Source: Neglectibacter timonensis (GTDB lineage Bacteria; Bacillota; Clostridia; Oscillospirales; Acutalibacteraceae). Taken from it: a stretch of 64,000 nt of DNA. This document shows, one piece after another, positions 43,891 through 52,874 of the stretch; position 1 is the first letter of the stretch; each line of letters starts with the position of its first letter. The notes under the pieces are model-generated. The model worked only from the letters and a program-made list of their open reading frames with translations, was not told the origin of the DNA and ran no database searches. The stretch spans positions 310,001-374,000 of the forward strand of contig NZ_LT160640.1 of assembly GCF_900048895.1 (NCBI RefSeq). Reading direction: 5' to 3'. The translations under genes and the position numbers were made by a program.

Positions 43891-43982
43891 AGTTAACTTT
43901 GACAGAATGGTGCGAAAGCGGCCAGGTGGAGTGCCGGTAGACAAGGAAAAGGACGTACAGCTCTGAAAAGGGGATGTCTAAC

Positions 43983-45104
43983 ATGTTGTTGGTTCGTGCG
44001 AATTATCTTGATGGGAATTTTCAATGGAAGACGGGAGATATCGAAATCGAAGACGGGCGGCTTCTGCGGGTGGGGGAGAATCTCTCTTTCCCGGAAGATG
44101 AACTGGCTGTTGACTGTTCCGGATATACCATTATACCCGGCTTTGTGGATATCCATATCCACGGCTGTGCGGGTACCGATACCTGTGATGGAACTCGGGA
44201 AGATATTGACAATATGGCCAGATTTTTGCTGCAGAAGGGGGTTACTTCTTTCTGTCCTACCACGATGACCACAGGCCGGGCTACAGTAGAACGGGCTTTG
44301 CTTGCCGCTAAAGCCTGCGCAGAGCAGCCGGTGGAGGATGGCGCCCGGATAGTCGGAATCCACATGGAGGGACCTTTTATTGCCAAAGAGAAAAAGGGAG
44401 CTCAGCTGGAAGAGGCTATTCTGCCGCCGGACTACAGCTGGTTCCGTGAGCTTTATGAGCTGAGCGGCGGCCTTGTAAAGCTGGTGGTGGTGGCGCCTGA
44501 ACAGCCTGGAGGATATGAATTTGCTGAACAGGCTAAAGCGCAGTGCACGGTTTCCATCGCGCACACTACGGCGAGTTACGAGGAGGCAAAACACGCCTTT
44601 GACTGCGGCGTAACCCATGCCACCCATCTGTTCAATGCAATGCCCGGCCTTTCTCACCGTGCCCCCGGGGTGGTGGGCGCCGTGTTTGATGATGAAAGGG
44701 TAACGGCGGAGCTGATCTGTGATGGATTTCATCTGCATCCTGCAGTGCTGCGGACAGCCTTCCGCGTTCTTGGAGACAGGGCTGTGGTGGTCAGTGATTC
44801 CATGCGGGGAAATGGCATGGCAGATGGGGAAAGCTTTGATCTGGGCGGCCAGTTGGTCACCGTAAAGGACGGCAAGGCCACCCTTTCTGACGGAACGATT
44901 GCGGGTTCTGTGACCAACCTCCATGAAGAGGTCAAAAATCTGGTCAGCTTCGGCATTCCTCTGGAGCACGCTGTAAAAGCAGCCACTCTGACTCCGGCCA
45001 AGGTAATTGGAATGGATGGGGAGATTGGCAGTATCGAACCTGGGAAGCGTGCCGATCTGCTGGTGTTGGATGAGAATCTGGATATTGTGGCTGTCTATCA
45101 TTAA
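43983..45104 (+). CDS. nagA: N-acetylglucosamine-6-phosphate deacetylase
   Basis: 373 residues, amidohydrolase fold. It deacetylates GlcNAc-6-P in amino-sugar recycling. PGFVDIHIHGCAG, IGVHMEGPF-like IVGIHMEGPFIAKEKKGA, the metal His in SIAHTTASYEEA, THATHLFNAMPGLSHRAPG and catalytic Asp in VVSDSMRGNGM are visible. ATG 43983 is chosen because the GAAAAGGGG site directly abuts the earlier ATG 43974. nagB is not adjacent. A strong terminator follows. Confidence 0.95.
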   Translation: MLLVRANYLDGNFQWKTGDIEIEDGRLLRVGENLSFPEDELAVDCSGYTIIPGFVDIHIHGCAGTDTCDGTREDIDNMARFLLQKGVTSFCPTTMTTGRATVERALLAAKACAEQPVEDGARIVGIHMEGPFIAKEKKGAQLEEAILPPDYSWFRELYELSGGLVKLVVVAPEQPGGYEFAEQAKAQCTVSIAHTTASYEEAKHAFDCGVTHATHLFNAMPGLSHRAPGVVGAVFDDERVTAELICDGFHLHPAVLRTAFRVLGDRAVVVSDSMRGNGMADGESFDLGGQLVTVKDGKATLSDGTIAGSVTNLHEEVKNLVSFGIPLEHAVKAATLTPAKVIGMDGEIGSIEPGKRADLLVLDENLDIVAVYH

Positions 45105-45131
45105 TCTATTTGGGATAGATACTGTGGATAC

Positions 45132-45178
45132 AAAAAAGGAACGGAAATGCAGCTAGCTGCACTTTCGTTCCTTTTTTT
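45132..45178. terminator. Bidirectional terminator between nagA and the SLH gene
   Basis: A long stem from AAAAGGAACGG to CGTTCCTTTT, closed by TGCAG-CTAG-CTGCA, with one A-C mismatch and a G-T pair; T7 on the plus side and A6 on the other give T runs in both directions. Confidence 0.93.
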
Positions 45179-45188
45179 CTGTTGCTTC

Positions 45189-46400
45189 TTATTGAAAGAC
45201 AATCATATTATTCAACTTGCGGGACTGTGGGCCGCATAGCCATTGTCCGCCCACATAAAGGGTGGCGGATCCGCCGCCGTCCAAATTGATTCCATCCGAG
45301 CAGCCCAGTTTCACTAGAATGGAGGAAAGCTCCTGCAGTGTGCAGGTAGCGGTGGCAATAAGCAGGTTCCCGTCCGGTTTGATGCCGATACACATGCGCA
45401 GTGCAGTATAGGTGGTGATGTTCGGGTCTGAGAAGCCCTCGGAAATGTAGGTGTTCAGGCCGCCGTATACCTGACCGTTTTTCACAAGCCTAGGGCCGGC
45501 TGCAACAGACAGCATAATATCTTGCGTGGAAGAACCGTCGTAGTTTAAATCCAGAGAAATGCGATCGCCTACCTGGCAGGAATCAAAGAAATCTCCTTCA
45601 TACTGGCGGCGGGAACGCTGGGCCAGCACGTACCCCTCATCTAGGGAGGGAATTGCGACGTCTTTGTCTGCTGCGACAGAGGTGATAAATCCTTCGCTGT
45701 CCACCGTTACGGCGTCTTTTGCGTCGAAGCACAGCGTATGCCCCCAGTCCCTGGTGAAGACCAGGCGGGCGGCGTCGGTGCTGCTGCTGGGCCATTTGTT
45801 TGCGGAGACCTTCTGGATAACGCTTTCAAAACCGTCTTCATAGCCGTTGATGATACCGCAGCGCTGGCAGAGGGATACGCTGGCTTTGGCAAAATTGGAA
45901 ATTTTAGCCTTATCTGTGAAATTTATTTCCGTGGTATCGGGGGTCATCTGTCGTCCGGTAGCCCTGGCAAAGTTTGTGACCATTCTCGCAAGTTCTTCTC
46001 AGGTCACATACTGTTCCGGCCGAAAGGTTTTGTCCTCATAGCCGTTGACTACGCCCGCTTCCGAAGCCCAATTGACATAAGGATTATACCATTGGGAGGG
46101 AAATACATCCCGGAAGCTCCCTTTGAATCGGTATTGGTCGACTTCGCTCTTTGTGAGCACAGTTTTCGCCAACATTGTGACAAATTCTGCGCGGGTCAGT
46201 TTGTCATAGGGCTTGAAAGTGGTAGGGGTTTTACCGTTGACAATACCCTGGTCCACCAAATCGTATACGCTTTCTGAAAACCATTCTCCATATGGAACGT
46301 CCGAAAACTGAGCGGCTGAAGCTGGGAGCGTTATTCCGCATACCAGCAGTACACAGCAAAGAAATCCGGCCAGAAACCGGAAGCCCTGTTTCTTCTTCAT
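45189..46400 (-). pseudogene. Secreted SLH-domain / phosphodiester glycosidase (NAGPA) protein, interrupted by an in-frame TGA
   Basis: One 404-codon frame with a single stop, TGA at 46001-45999. The first part has a signal peptide (residues 1-30, ending PASAAQ), an S-layer homology repeat from FSDVPYGEWFSESVYDLV and the start of a second (FRDVFPSQWYNPYVNWASEAG). The stop falls inside this second repeat, between EQYVT and EELARMV, where SLH proteins usually have Arg (T-R-E-E/A); CGA to TGA would explain it. The same frame continues through a third repeat into a NAGPA-type domain ending DGINLDGGGSATLYVGG. The ATG at 45983 could only start an unexported fragment. Either a recent pseudogene, a sequencing error or readthrough; TGA is an ordinary stop elsewhere here. 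Confidence 0.85.
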
Positions 46401-46414
46401 TTGCCATTCCTCCT

Positions 46415-46450
46415 CTTACGACAAGACTTTATCTTACGACAGAACTTTAC
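46415..46450 (-). repeat. Two tandem 18-bp repeats in the SLH gene leader
   Basis: Plus-strand CTTACGACAAGACTTTAT (46415-46432) is followed at once by CTTACGACAGAACTTTAC (46433-46450); 15 of 18 bases agree. They lie between the -10 box and the start codon of the SLH gene, so they are transcribed in its leader. Confidence 0.75.
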
Positions 46451-46452
46451 AT

Positions 46453-46481
46453 AATATACCACGGTTTCCACTTTCTGTCCA
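46453..46481 (-). promoter_or_regulatory. Sigma-A promoter of the SLH gene
   Basis: On the minus strand TGGACA (46481-46476), 17 bases, TATATT (46458-46453). Confidence 0.55.
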
Positions 46482-46742
46482 TAGAAAAAACTGAATGGAA
46501 GAATTTTTCGAGGGAGTTCCCTTCCAGAAACGAGGTGGTCATTCGGAAAAAATGGACAGGAAAGTTTCCCGGAAGACAGGCTTCGTTTACCTTATGTTTT
46601 TCCGTGCGTGAAAAGGAAGAAAAACATCAAAAAAAACTTGGGCGGCAGTGAGAATAGTTTGCATTTTTTCTGGGTTTCGTGTAATATGTATGCAAGGCAG
46701 ATTCAAAAATTTGGAATGCTTGTAGCTTGGAGGTATGAAGGT

Positions 46743-47915
46743 ATGATTTGTCCCAACTGCGGCAGGACTGTGCCGGACGGCACACAGTGTCCCTGCATGG
46801 GCAGCACGCCGCTGCTCTCGTCCAATCCGGCGGTCAATGTCATTAAGACGGTCGGTTCGTCTACCCAGTTTCTGGTGCTTGCAATTTTGTATTCTGTGTC
46901 CGTACTGTTCAGCGTCGTCACAGCGATCACTGCAGACAGCACTCTGGAAAACCTGATCTATTCTGCCTATGATTACGGTATTGACCCCAGTTTGCTATAC
47001 CCTTTTGCAAATCAGAATGCCCTTAGTGCGGTTTTGGGGGCAATTTTTTCATCAGTGCCTGGAATTTTGATTGCAACGGCTCTGTGGCTGCACTTCTCTT
47101 CTTCCCGCGGCACGGCAACCGGAGGTGTCTCGACAGCGGGAATGACCATCTGGAAGGTGATGGCCGTCATTTCCTTGGTGGGGTGCTGTCTTGGCATTTT
47201 AGCTGCGCTTTTTTTCGTAGTCTTGTTTATTGCCGTGCTGGCAAATATGGGTTCTTCCAACGCCGGATCCTACCATTTTTACAGTTATGGTTATGGGGAT
47301 CCTGAGGTTTTGCTTGCCGGGGCAAGCGTACTGTTGGGCATCCTGGCTGTCGTTGTGATTATGGCGTTGGTGCTCTACTTGATCTATGATATCTGTGTTC
47401 TTAAGACGGTCAACCGTATGAAGAATGTGGTACATACCGGTATGCCGGATAACCGAATCCCACGGTATTTGATCGTGATGAACTATGTATTCGGCATTAT
47501 TGCCGGTATCGGCGGTCTGTTCTCCCTGTTTTCCTCTCCGATTGCCGGCGTGGGATCCTTGGTTGGCGCTGCGGGGATGATCTTGACTGCCCGTCTGCTC
47601 AGCGAATGCAGGAACAGAATGACCATGCTGTTGTATCCTCCGGTGCAGCCGGTCTATGCGCAGCCTCCACAGAACGCCTACCAGCCCTATGGATATGGTC
47701 AGGCTCCTGTGCAGCAGTTCTATCCGTCGGCCCCTGAAAGCGCGTCTTCGGTCCCGCCTCAGCAGCCGGCCTACCAGCAGCCGTTGCAGTCGCCATCCGT
47801 TCTGTCGGAGCCCGAGAATACTCCTCTTGTCCCGGGAGTTCCAGAAGCTCCGACGGGGGCAGAGTCTTCCGCTGCGGAACAGGAAGAGAATCCCGAAAAT
47901 AAGCCGGAAGAATAA
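46743..47915 (+). CDS. Zinc-ribbon multi-helix membrane protein with proline-rich tail, function unknown
   Basis: 390 residues in three parts. Residues 1-20 are a short zinc ribbon (MICPNCGRTVPDGTQCPC). Residues about 40-300 carry six or seven hydrophobic helices with no family motif I know. From about 300 the chain is rich in Pro, Gln, Tyr and later Glu (QPPQNAYQPYGYGQ and similar), surely disordered. Such zinc-ribbon plus membrane plus tail proteins are common in Oscillospiraceae and uncharacterised. ATG 46743 with GGAGG (46729-46733). It stands alone, divergent from the SLH gene and followed by a terminator. Confidence 0.88.
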   Translation: MICPNCGRTVPDGTQCPCMGSTPLLSSNPAVNVIKTVGSSTQFLVLAILYSVSVLFSVVTAITADSTLENLIYSAYDYGIDPSLLYPFANQNALSAVLGAIFSSVPGILIATALWLHFSSSRGTATGGVSTAGMTIWKVMAVISLVGCCLGILAALFFVVLFIAVLANMGSSNAGSYHFYSYGYGDPEVLLAGASVLLGILAVVVIMALVLYLIYDICVLKTVNRMKNVVHTGMPDNRIPRYLIVMNYVFGIIAGIGGLFSLFSSPIAGVGSLVGAAGMILTARLLSECRNRMTMLLYPPVQPVYAQPPQNAYQPYGYGQAPVQQFYPSAPESASSVPPQQPAYQQPLQSPSVLSEPENTPLVPGVPEAPTGAESSAAEQEENPENKPEE

Positions 47916-47945
47916 GTGCGGAATTTTTCCGGTTTTTACTCCAGA

Positions 47946-47987
47946 AAGGCCCCTGCAGGTTTATTTAAGCCGGCAGGGGCCTTTTAT
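47946..47987 (+). terminator. Terminator of the zinc-ribbon membrane protein gene
   Basis: A perfect 11-bp stem AAGGCCCCTGC / GCAGGGGCCTT (47946-47956, 47973-47983) and the T run TTTTAT. Confidence 0.9.
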
Positions 47988-48003
47988 GCTGTGGAGAGTA
48001 AGG

Positions 48004-48038
48004 CAAAAAAAGACCGGCTGGAGATGCCAGCCGGTCTT
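48004..48038 (-). terminator. Terminator of the serC-serA operon
   Basis: A perfect 12-bp stem AAGACCGGCTGG / CCAGCCGGTCTT (48010-48021, 48027-48038); the minus-strand RNA continues with T7. It lies 22 bases past the serA stop. Confidence 0.93.
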
Positions 48039-48059
48039 GGTGTTTTTTGTAAACAAAGC

Positions 48060-49226
48060 TCAGACAATGGTACGTACTCGGATAATAGCCTCCAGGTTTT
48101 CCAATGCGGAGACTGCATCTGCAGTGACCTCACCGGAAACATCCAGAATGGTATAGGCATATTCCCCGCGGGATTTGCTCTGCATATTTTCAATGTTAAT
48201 GCCCGCATCACCACAGGTAGAGGTAAACAGGCCAATGGTGTTAGGTACGTTCTTGTGAATGATACAGATTCGCTTGGTACCCGGTTCTCTCGCCATGGAG
48301 ATGGCGGGCATATTTACAGAATTGCGGATGTTTCCGTCTTCCAAATATTCTTTCAGCTCATCAACAGCCATTTCCGCGCAGTTATCCTCGCTCTCCGGCG
48401 TAGAAGCTCCCAGATGAGGAATCGCAATCACATTTTCCGCACAGAGAAGCTTGTCGTCAGGAAAATCGGTGGCATAGGCGGAAACCTTGCCTTTTTGCAG
48501 CGCCTCCAGCATCGCATCGGAATCCACCAAATCTCCACGGGCGAAATTCAGGATACGGACGCCGTCCTTCATCTTTTGCAGGGAGGCGGTGCCTACCAGA
48601 TTCTTGGTTTCCGGGGTAAGAGGAACATGGAGCGTAATGTAATCGCAGGTTGCAAATATTTCATCCAGAGACTGAGCGTGGTTGACGGAACGGGAGAGGT
48701 TCCAGGCAGAATCCACAGAGAGGAAGGGGTCGTAGCCATACACAGTCATTCCCAGGGATTTGGCCGCGTTGGCAACCAGAATGCCGATAGCGCCCAGACC
48801 AATGACACCCAGGGTTTTTCCCTGGATTTCGGGACCCGTGAAAGCGGATTTTCCCTTCTCTACCAGCTTGCTCACTTCATCTCCCTTGCCCTTCAGGGTT
48901 TTTGCCCAGTCAATGGAGGAAACTATTTTCCGGGAGGTGAGGAACAGCGAGCAGAGTACCAGCTCTTTTACGGCGTTGGCATTGGCGCCGGGGGTGTTGA
49001 ATACCACCACGCCGTTCTCGATGCATTGGTTCACAGGGATGTTGTTTACACCCGCGCCTGCTCGGGCAATAGCCAGCAGGTTTTCACCCAGTTCCATGTC
49101 GTGCATGGAGGCGGAACGGACCAGGATGCCGTCCGGTTCCTGCACTTCAGGAGAAAAGGTGTACTTCTCACCGAAACGTTTGGTTCCCACAGGGCTGATT
49201 TTATTGAGGCAGAGGATCTTATACAT
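48060..49226 (-). CDS. serA: D-3-phosphoglycerate dehydrogenase with ACT domain
   Basis: 388 residues. First enzyme of serine synthesis. NAD motif LGVIGLGAIGILVANAA, AGAGVNNIPV, catalytic Arg in LNFARGDLVD and His in AIPHLGASTPESE. The last 70 residues (RICIIHKNVPNTIGLFTSTCG onward) form an ACT domain, which in this family binds serine for feedback inhibition. It follows serC by 67 bases in the same direction. Confidence 0.95.
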   Translation of the reverse strand: MYKILCLNKISPVGTKRFGEKYTFSPEVQEPDGILVRSASMHDMELGENLLAIARAGAGVNNIPVNQCIENGVVVFNTPGANANAVKELVLCSLFLTSRKIVSSIDWAKTLKGKGDEVSKLVEKGKSAFTGPEIQGKTLGVIGLGAIGILVANAAKSLGMTVYGYDPFLSVDSAWNLSRSVNHAQSLDEIFATCDYITLHVPLTPETKNLVGTASLQKMKDGVRILNFARGDLVDSDAMLEALQKGKVSAYATDFPDDKLLCAENVIAIPHLGASTPESEDNCAEMAVDELKEYLEDGNIRNSVNMPAISMAREPGTKRICIIHKNVPNTIGLFTSTCGDAGINIENMQSKSRGEYAYTILDVSGEVTADAVSALENLEAIIRVRTIV

Positions 49227-49293
49227 AAAACATCATCCTTTCCAAATATTCAGATGCAGCGGCTTCCGCCGGGATTAAGTACAGTAAAGCTGC

Positions 49294-50379
49294 CTATGCG
49301 TTTTCCGCTTCAAATTTCCTCATGAAGTCCACCAGACTGGCAACGCCCTCGGGTGGCATGGCGTTATAGATGGAAGCCCGCATGCCTCCCACACTGCGGT
49401 GGCCCTTCAGATTGACAAATCCGGCCGCGGTGCTTTCCTTGACGAACTTTGCGTCTAAGTCAGGATCTCCAGTGACGAAGGTCGCATTCATGATGGAACG
49501 GCTGTCCGGCGCTGCGCAGCCCTTGAACAGTTTGGAAGAATCCAGAAAATCATAGAGCACCTGGGCTTTGCGTACGTTGCGTTCTTCCATTTTCTCAAGC
49601 CCGCCAATTTCATCACGGATCCATTCCAAAACAAGTTTGCAGATGTAGATGGGCCAGCAGGGGGGAGTGTTGTACATGGATTCGTTTTCCGCCATGACCT
49701 TATAGTTGAACATGGTAGGGGTGCCTTCCTGTGGTTCACCCAGCAAATCCTCCCGGACAATTACAATGGTGAGGCCGGCAGGGGCTACATTTTTCTGGGC
49801 GCCGGCATAGAGCAGGCCGAACTTTGAAACGTTGATGGGACGGCTGAGGATGCAGGAGGAGATATCCGCCACCAACGGCACTTCCCCGGTATCCGGCAAT
49901 TCGTTCCAGACCGTGCCGTAAATTGTATTGTTCAGGCAGATGTGGAAATAATCGGCATCGGGGCGGAACTCATTTTGATCCAGCGAAGGGATGTGAGAGA
50001 AATTATCTTCTTTGGAAGAAGCGACCGCCTTGCAGTCTCCATACCGGCTGCCCTCTTTGTAGGCTTTTGTGGAAAACTGGCCGGAGAGCACATAATCCGC
50101 CTTGTGGGATTTAGTCATCAGGTTCATAGGGACTGCAGCGAACTGAGAGGAGGCGCCGCCCTGCAGGAATAATACCTTATAATTATCCGGAATGCCCATC
50201 ACTTGGCGCAGCGTACTTTCAGCGCCTTTGATGATAGCGTCGTACACCTTGGAACGGTGCGACATCTCCATGACGGACTGGCCGCTGCCTTCATAATCCA
50301 GCATCTCGGCAGAGGCTTTTTTCAGGACGGATTCGGGCAACATAGACGGCCCGGCGGAAAAATTGTACACGCGTGACAT
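49294..50379 (-). CDS. serC: Phosphoserine aminotransferase
   Basis: 361 residues, PLP enzyme making phosphoserine from 3-phosphohydroxypyruvate. RVYNFSAGPSMLPESVL at the N-terminus, GSGQSVMEMSHRSK, FLQGGASSQF and the PLP-lysine segment YAGAQKNVAPAGLTIVI are all diagnostic. ATG 50379 with GGGAGG eight bases upstream; the ATG two codons earlier is too close. First gene of the serC-serA operon. serB, the phosphatase, is not nearby. Confidence 0.97.
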   Translation of the reverse strand: MSRVYNFSAGPSMLPESVLKKASAEMLDYEGSGQSVMEMSHRSKVYDAIIKGAESTLRQVMGIPDNYKVLFLQGGASSQFAAVPMNLMTKSHKADYVLSGQFSTKAYKEGSRYGDCKAVASSKEDNFSHIPSLDQNEFRPDADYFHICLNNTIYGTVWNELPDTGEVPLVADISSCILSRPINVSKFGLLYAGAQKNVAPAGLTIVIVREDLLGEPQEGTPTMFNYKVMAENESMYNTPPCWPIYICKLVLEWIRDEIGGLEKMEERNVRKAQVLYDFLDSSKLFKGCAAPDSRSIMNATFVTGDPDLDAKFVKESTAAGFVNLKGHRSVGGMRASIYNAMPPEGVASLVDFMRKFEAENA

Positions 50380-50441
50380 GTTCATAACCTCCCGGTAATT
50401 TTGGTATTTTATTAGTGTAAATGGATAAAGCAATTTTACTT

Positions 50442-50470
50442 ATTATATCTGGTAGTACACCGAAAAGCAA
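50442..50470 (-). promoter_or_regulatory. Sigma-A promoter of serC-serA
   Basis: On the minus strand TTGCTT (50470-50465), 17 bases, TATAAT (50447-50442). The leader is about 60 bases; no T-box fits. Confidence 0.65.
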
Positions 50471-50561
50471 GCAAAAAACTGAGAATGCAGCAAAAAAGTG
50501 GAAAGCTTTGGCGAACAACTGTTTCGAGATAGAGAACTTTGCGCAGGATATCTGAAATTAT

Positions 50562-50591
50562 TTGCTTTTAAAAACTGGATTGTGGTATAAT
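50562..50591 (+). promoter_or_regulatory. Sigma-A promoter of the sensory hydrogenase cluster
   Basis: TTGCTT (50562-50567), 18 bases, TATAAT (50586-50591), about 80 bases before the first DRTGG gene. Confidence 0.6.
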
Positions 50592-50671
50592 CAACTAGAA
50601 TGGAATGATAAGCACTATGGGTTGTTTTTTTAGATTCCATAAATCCCATCAAACTGGCAGGAGGAACTTCT

Positions 50672-51022
50672 ATGAAGGTTAACGAAATCATTGGCATTCT
50701 GAAGGCTCAGGTACTCAATGAGGGCAATTTGGAAGAGGAGGTCAAAACAGCTTGCGGCAGCGATATGATGAGCGATGTGCTGGCTTTTGTCAAGGACCAG
50801 TCGGTGCTGCTGACCGGCCTGATGAATCCTCAGGTGGTACGTACGGCTGAAATGATGGATATGCACTGCATTATTTTTGTACGGGGCAAGACCATCGACC
50901 CCGCTGTGGTAGAACTGGCGAGGCAGAAGGATATTACTGTGCTGGCCACGCCCTATCGGATGTTTACAGCCTGCGGGCTGCTGTATTCAAACGGCTTGCG
51001 GGGAGGTTGTGATATCTCATGA
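50672..51022 (+). CDS. DRTGG-domain protein (first of two)
   Basis: 116 residues, a single DRTGG domain: an N-terminal MKVNEIIGILKAQVLNEG, then LTGLMNPQVVRTAEMMDMHCIIFVRGKTIDPAVV and ATPYRMFTACGLLYSNGL. The domain is found beside CBS domains and phosphotransacetylase and is thought to bind a ligand or regulate partners; its function is not established. It overlaps the next gene (ATGA). A second DRTGG gene lies at 52875, enclosing the sensory hydrogenase, which suggests that the two domains act with it. Confidence 0.85.
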   Translation: MKVNEIIGILKAQVLNEGNLEEEVKTACGSDMMSDVLAFVKDQSVLLTGLMNPQVVRTAEMMDMHCIIFVRGKTIDPAVVELARQKDITVLATPYRMFTACGLLYSNGLRGGCDIS

Positions 51023-51450
51023 GTATGCTTCACCTGAATTATCAGGTTCCAGGAGATGATTTTACCCGGGCAGGCGAGGCGTCAGGAGATGTCAAGCACA
51101 AATTGAAAAAGCTGGGATATGAGCCGGACGCCACGCGCCGGGTGGCAATTGCCATGTACGAGGGAGAGATTAACATGGTGATTCATGCGGGTGGCGGCGA
51201 GGCTGTCGTGGATATTGACCCGGACCGGGTGGAAATTGTGCTTGCCGACCACGGTCCCGGCATCGAGGATGTGGATCAGGCCATGCAAGCGGGGTGGTCT
51301 ACAGCGCCTGATAATGTACGGGCGCTGGGCTTCGGGGCCGGGATGGGGCTGCCTAATATGAAAAAATACACGGATGAGATGGTGGTCGAATCCGTTGTAG
51401 GGGAAGGCACCACAGTTCGCATGACGGTGGTTCCCGGCAGGAAGCAGTGA
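51019..51450 (+). CDS. RsbW-like ATP-binding protein (anti-sigma/serine kinase fold)
   Basis: 143 residues, GHKL ATPase domain. YEGEINMVIHAGGG carries the N-box (Glu, Asn), DHGPGIEDVDQAM is the G1 box and GAGMGLPNMKKYTD the G2 box. RsbW and SpoIIAB of this type phosphorylate anti-anti-sigma factors or inhibit sigma factors. No partner STAS or sigma gene is next to it. Coupled to the DRTGG gene by overlap and 99 bases before the hydrogenase-like gene, it is likely the output part of the module, which is inference. Confidence 0.87.
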   Translation: MSMLHLNYQVPGDDFTRAGEASGDVKHKLKKLGYEPDATRRVAIAMYEGEINMVIHAGGGEAVVDIDPDRVEIVLADHGPGIEDVDQAMQAGWSTAPDNVRALGFGAGMGLPNMKKYTDEMVVESVVGEGTTVRMTVVPGRKQ

Positions 51451-51549
51451 GGCTTCTGCTGCATTCCCGGGCCTTCGGAAAGAAAGGCTGCAGGGGTTAG
51501 CGCCTGGTAGGGCGCGGTGATCAGTGATGGAAGGAAGAGGTACATAGCT

Positions 51550-52857
51550 GTGACTGAATTTTACCATTCGGTGACGCTGGATGAAACAAAATGCGTGGGG
51601 TGCACCAACTGCATCAAACGCTGCCCTACGGAGGCGATCCGGGTGCGGGGCGGCAAAGCGGTGATCGCCTCTGAACGATGCATCGACTGCGGAGAATGCA
51701 TCCGCATCTGTCCGCATCATGCCAAACGGGCGCGCTTTACGCATCTTTCGAAACTCAGCGAATTTGAATACAATATTGCGTTGCCCGCACCGTCCCTGTA
51801 CGGGCAGTTCAACAATCTGGATGATATTGATTATGTTCTGACCGGACTGAAAGAAATGGGGTTTGACGACATCTTTGAGGTTTCCCGCGCCGCCGAGCTT
51901 GTGAGCGAAGCCACCAGGAAACTGATGGAAGAAGGGGAACTGAAGCGGCCGGTGATCAGCTCGGCCTGCCCGGCGGTAGTACGTTTGATCCGGGTGCGTT
52001 TCCCGGATTTGTGCGAGCATGTGCTGCCGCTGAAATCCCCGATGGAGACAGCCGCCGCTATCGCCAAAAAGGAAGCGGCGGAAAAGACGGGACTTCCTGC
52101 AGACAAAATAGGCTGCTTTTTTCTGACTCCCTGCCCTGCAAAGGTGACGGATATCAAGATGCCCCTGGGCATCGAAAAATCCATGGTGGACGGAGCCATT
52201 GCCATCAGCGAGGTGTTTCCAGAACTCTCTCATGTCATGGACCACCTGGAGAGCATAGAGCCCATCGCCAATTCCGGCATCATTGGAGTGGGATGGTCGA
52301 CCAGCGGCGGGGAATCTGCAGCGCTTCTCAACGAGAAATACCTGGCGGCGGACGGCATTGAAAACGTGATTCGCGTACTGGAGGAGATTGAGGACGAGCG
52401 CATCGGGGAATTGGATTTCATCGAACTAAACGCCTGTGCGGGCGGCTGTGTGGGCGGAGTGCTTTGTGTGGAAAATCCCTATGTGGCAAAAGCCAGGATT
52501 CAGCGGCTGCGCAAGTATCTCCCCGTCTCTCAGAACCATCTCCGGGGTGGACCCGTCCCGGAAGTGATGGAGTGGAATACGAATCTGGAATTTTCCGATG
52601 TGCTCACCCTTTCCAGCGATCTGAAGGAAGCCATGCAAATGATGGCCAGGATCGATGAGATTGAAAAGGAGTTTCCCGGGTTGGACTGCGGCGCCTGTGG
52701 GGCTCCTACCTGCCGGGCTTTTGCCGAGGACGTGGTGAAGGGCATGAGCCGGAAGGCGGAGTGCATTTTTGTCTACCGCAAGCAGATGCAGCAGGTGGCG
52801 AACACCCTCTCCGAACTGGAGTGCGGCGTTCCGCTGCTGCCGAAGGATAAGGATTGA
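51550..52857 (+). CDS. Sensory-type [FeFe] hydrogenase-like protein (HydS, group C/D-like)
   Basis: 435 residues. Residues 15-54 hold two [4Fe-4S] ferredoxin motifs (C15, C18, C21, C25; C44, C47, C50, C54). The H-cluster domain follows with L1 SSACPAV (Cys140), L2 TPCPAKV (Cys195) and L3 ELNACAGGC (Cys296, Cys300). The first Cys of the usual L1 TSCCP pair is Ala139, as reported for sensory hydrogenases. At the end C-x2-C-x4-C-x16-C (380, 383, 388, 405) makes another Fe-S domain; no PAS domain is present. Start GTG 51550, nine bases after GGAAGAGG. Probably senses H2 or redox state rather than making H2. Confidence 0.88.
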   Translation: MTEFYHSVTLDETKCVGCTNCIKRCPTEAIRVRGGKAVIASERCIDCGECIRICPHHAKRARFTHLSKLSEFEYNIALPAPSLYGQFNNLDDIDYVLTGLKEMGFDDIFEVSRAAELVSEATRKLMEEGELKRPVISSACPAVVRLIRVRFPDLCEHVLPLKSPMETAAAIAKKEAAEKTGLPADKIGCFFLTPCPAKVTDIKMPLGIEKSMVDGAIAISEVFPELSHVMDHLESIEPIANSGIIGVGWSTSGGESAALLNEKYLAADGIENVIRVLEEIEDERIGELDFIELNACAGGCVGGVLCVENPYVAKARIQRLRKYLPVSQNHLRGGPVPEVMEWNTNLEFSDVLTLSSDLKEAMQMMARIDEIEKEFPGLDCGACGAPTCRAFAEDVVKGMSRKAECIFVYRKQMQQVANTLSELECGVPLLPKDKD

Positions 52858-52874
52858 AAAGGGGGGCATTTGAA

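Larger units (their letters stand above)
46401..46742. other. Divergent intergenic region
   Basis: 342 bases between the SLH gene and the zinc-ribbon protein. Near the SLH gene are its promoter and a tandem repeat (separate entries). On the plus side a possible promoter TTGCAT-N17-TAATAT (46659-46687) precedes the gene at 46743. The middle (about 46482-46650) shows nothing I can name. Confidence 0.5.

Noticed and set aside
43893-45101. A 402-codon minus-strand open frame.
   Set aside because: Entirely antisense to nagA, whose motifs are intact.
45999-46001. Selenocysteine or reassigned TGA in the SLH gene.
   Set aside because: The SLH pattern expects Arg, not Cys/Sec, no SECIS-like hairpin is evident after it, and many genes here end with TGA.
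47916-49325. A 469-codon plus-strand open frame.
   Set aside because: It lies opposite serA, which has clear NAD and ACT domains, and crosses both terminators at 47946-48038.
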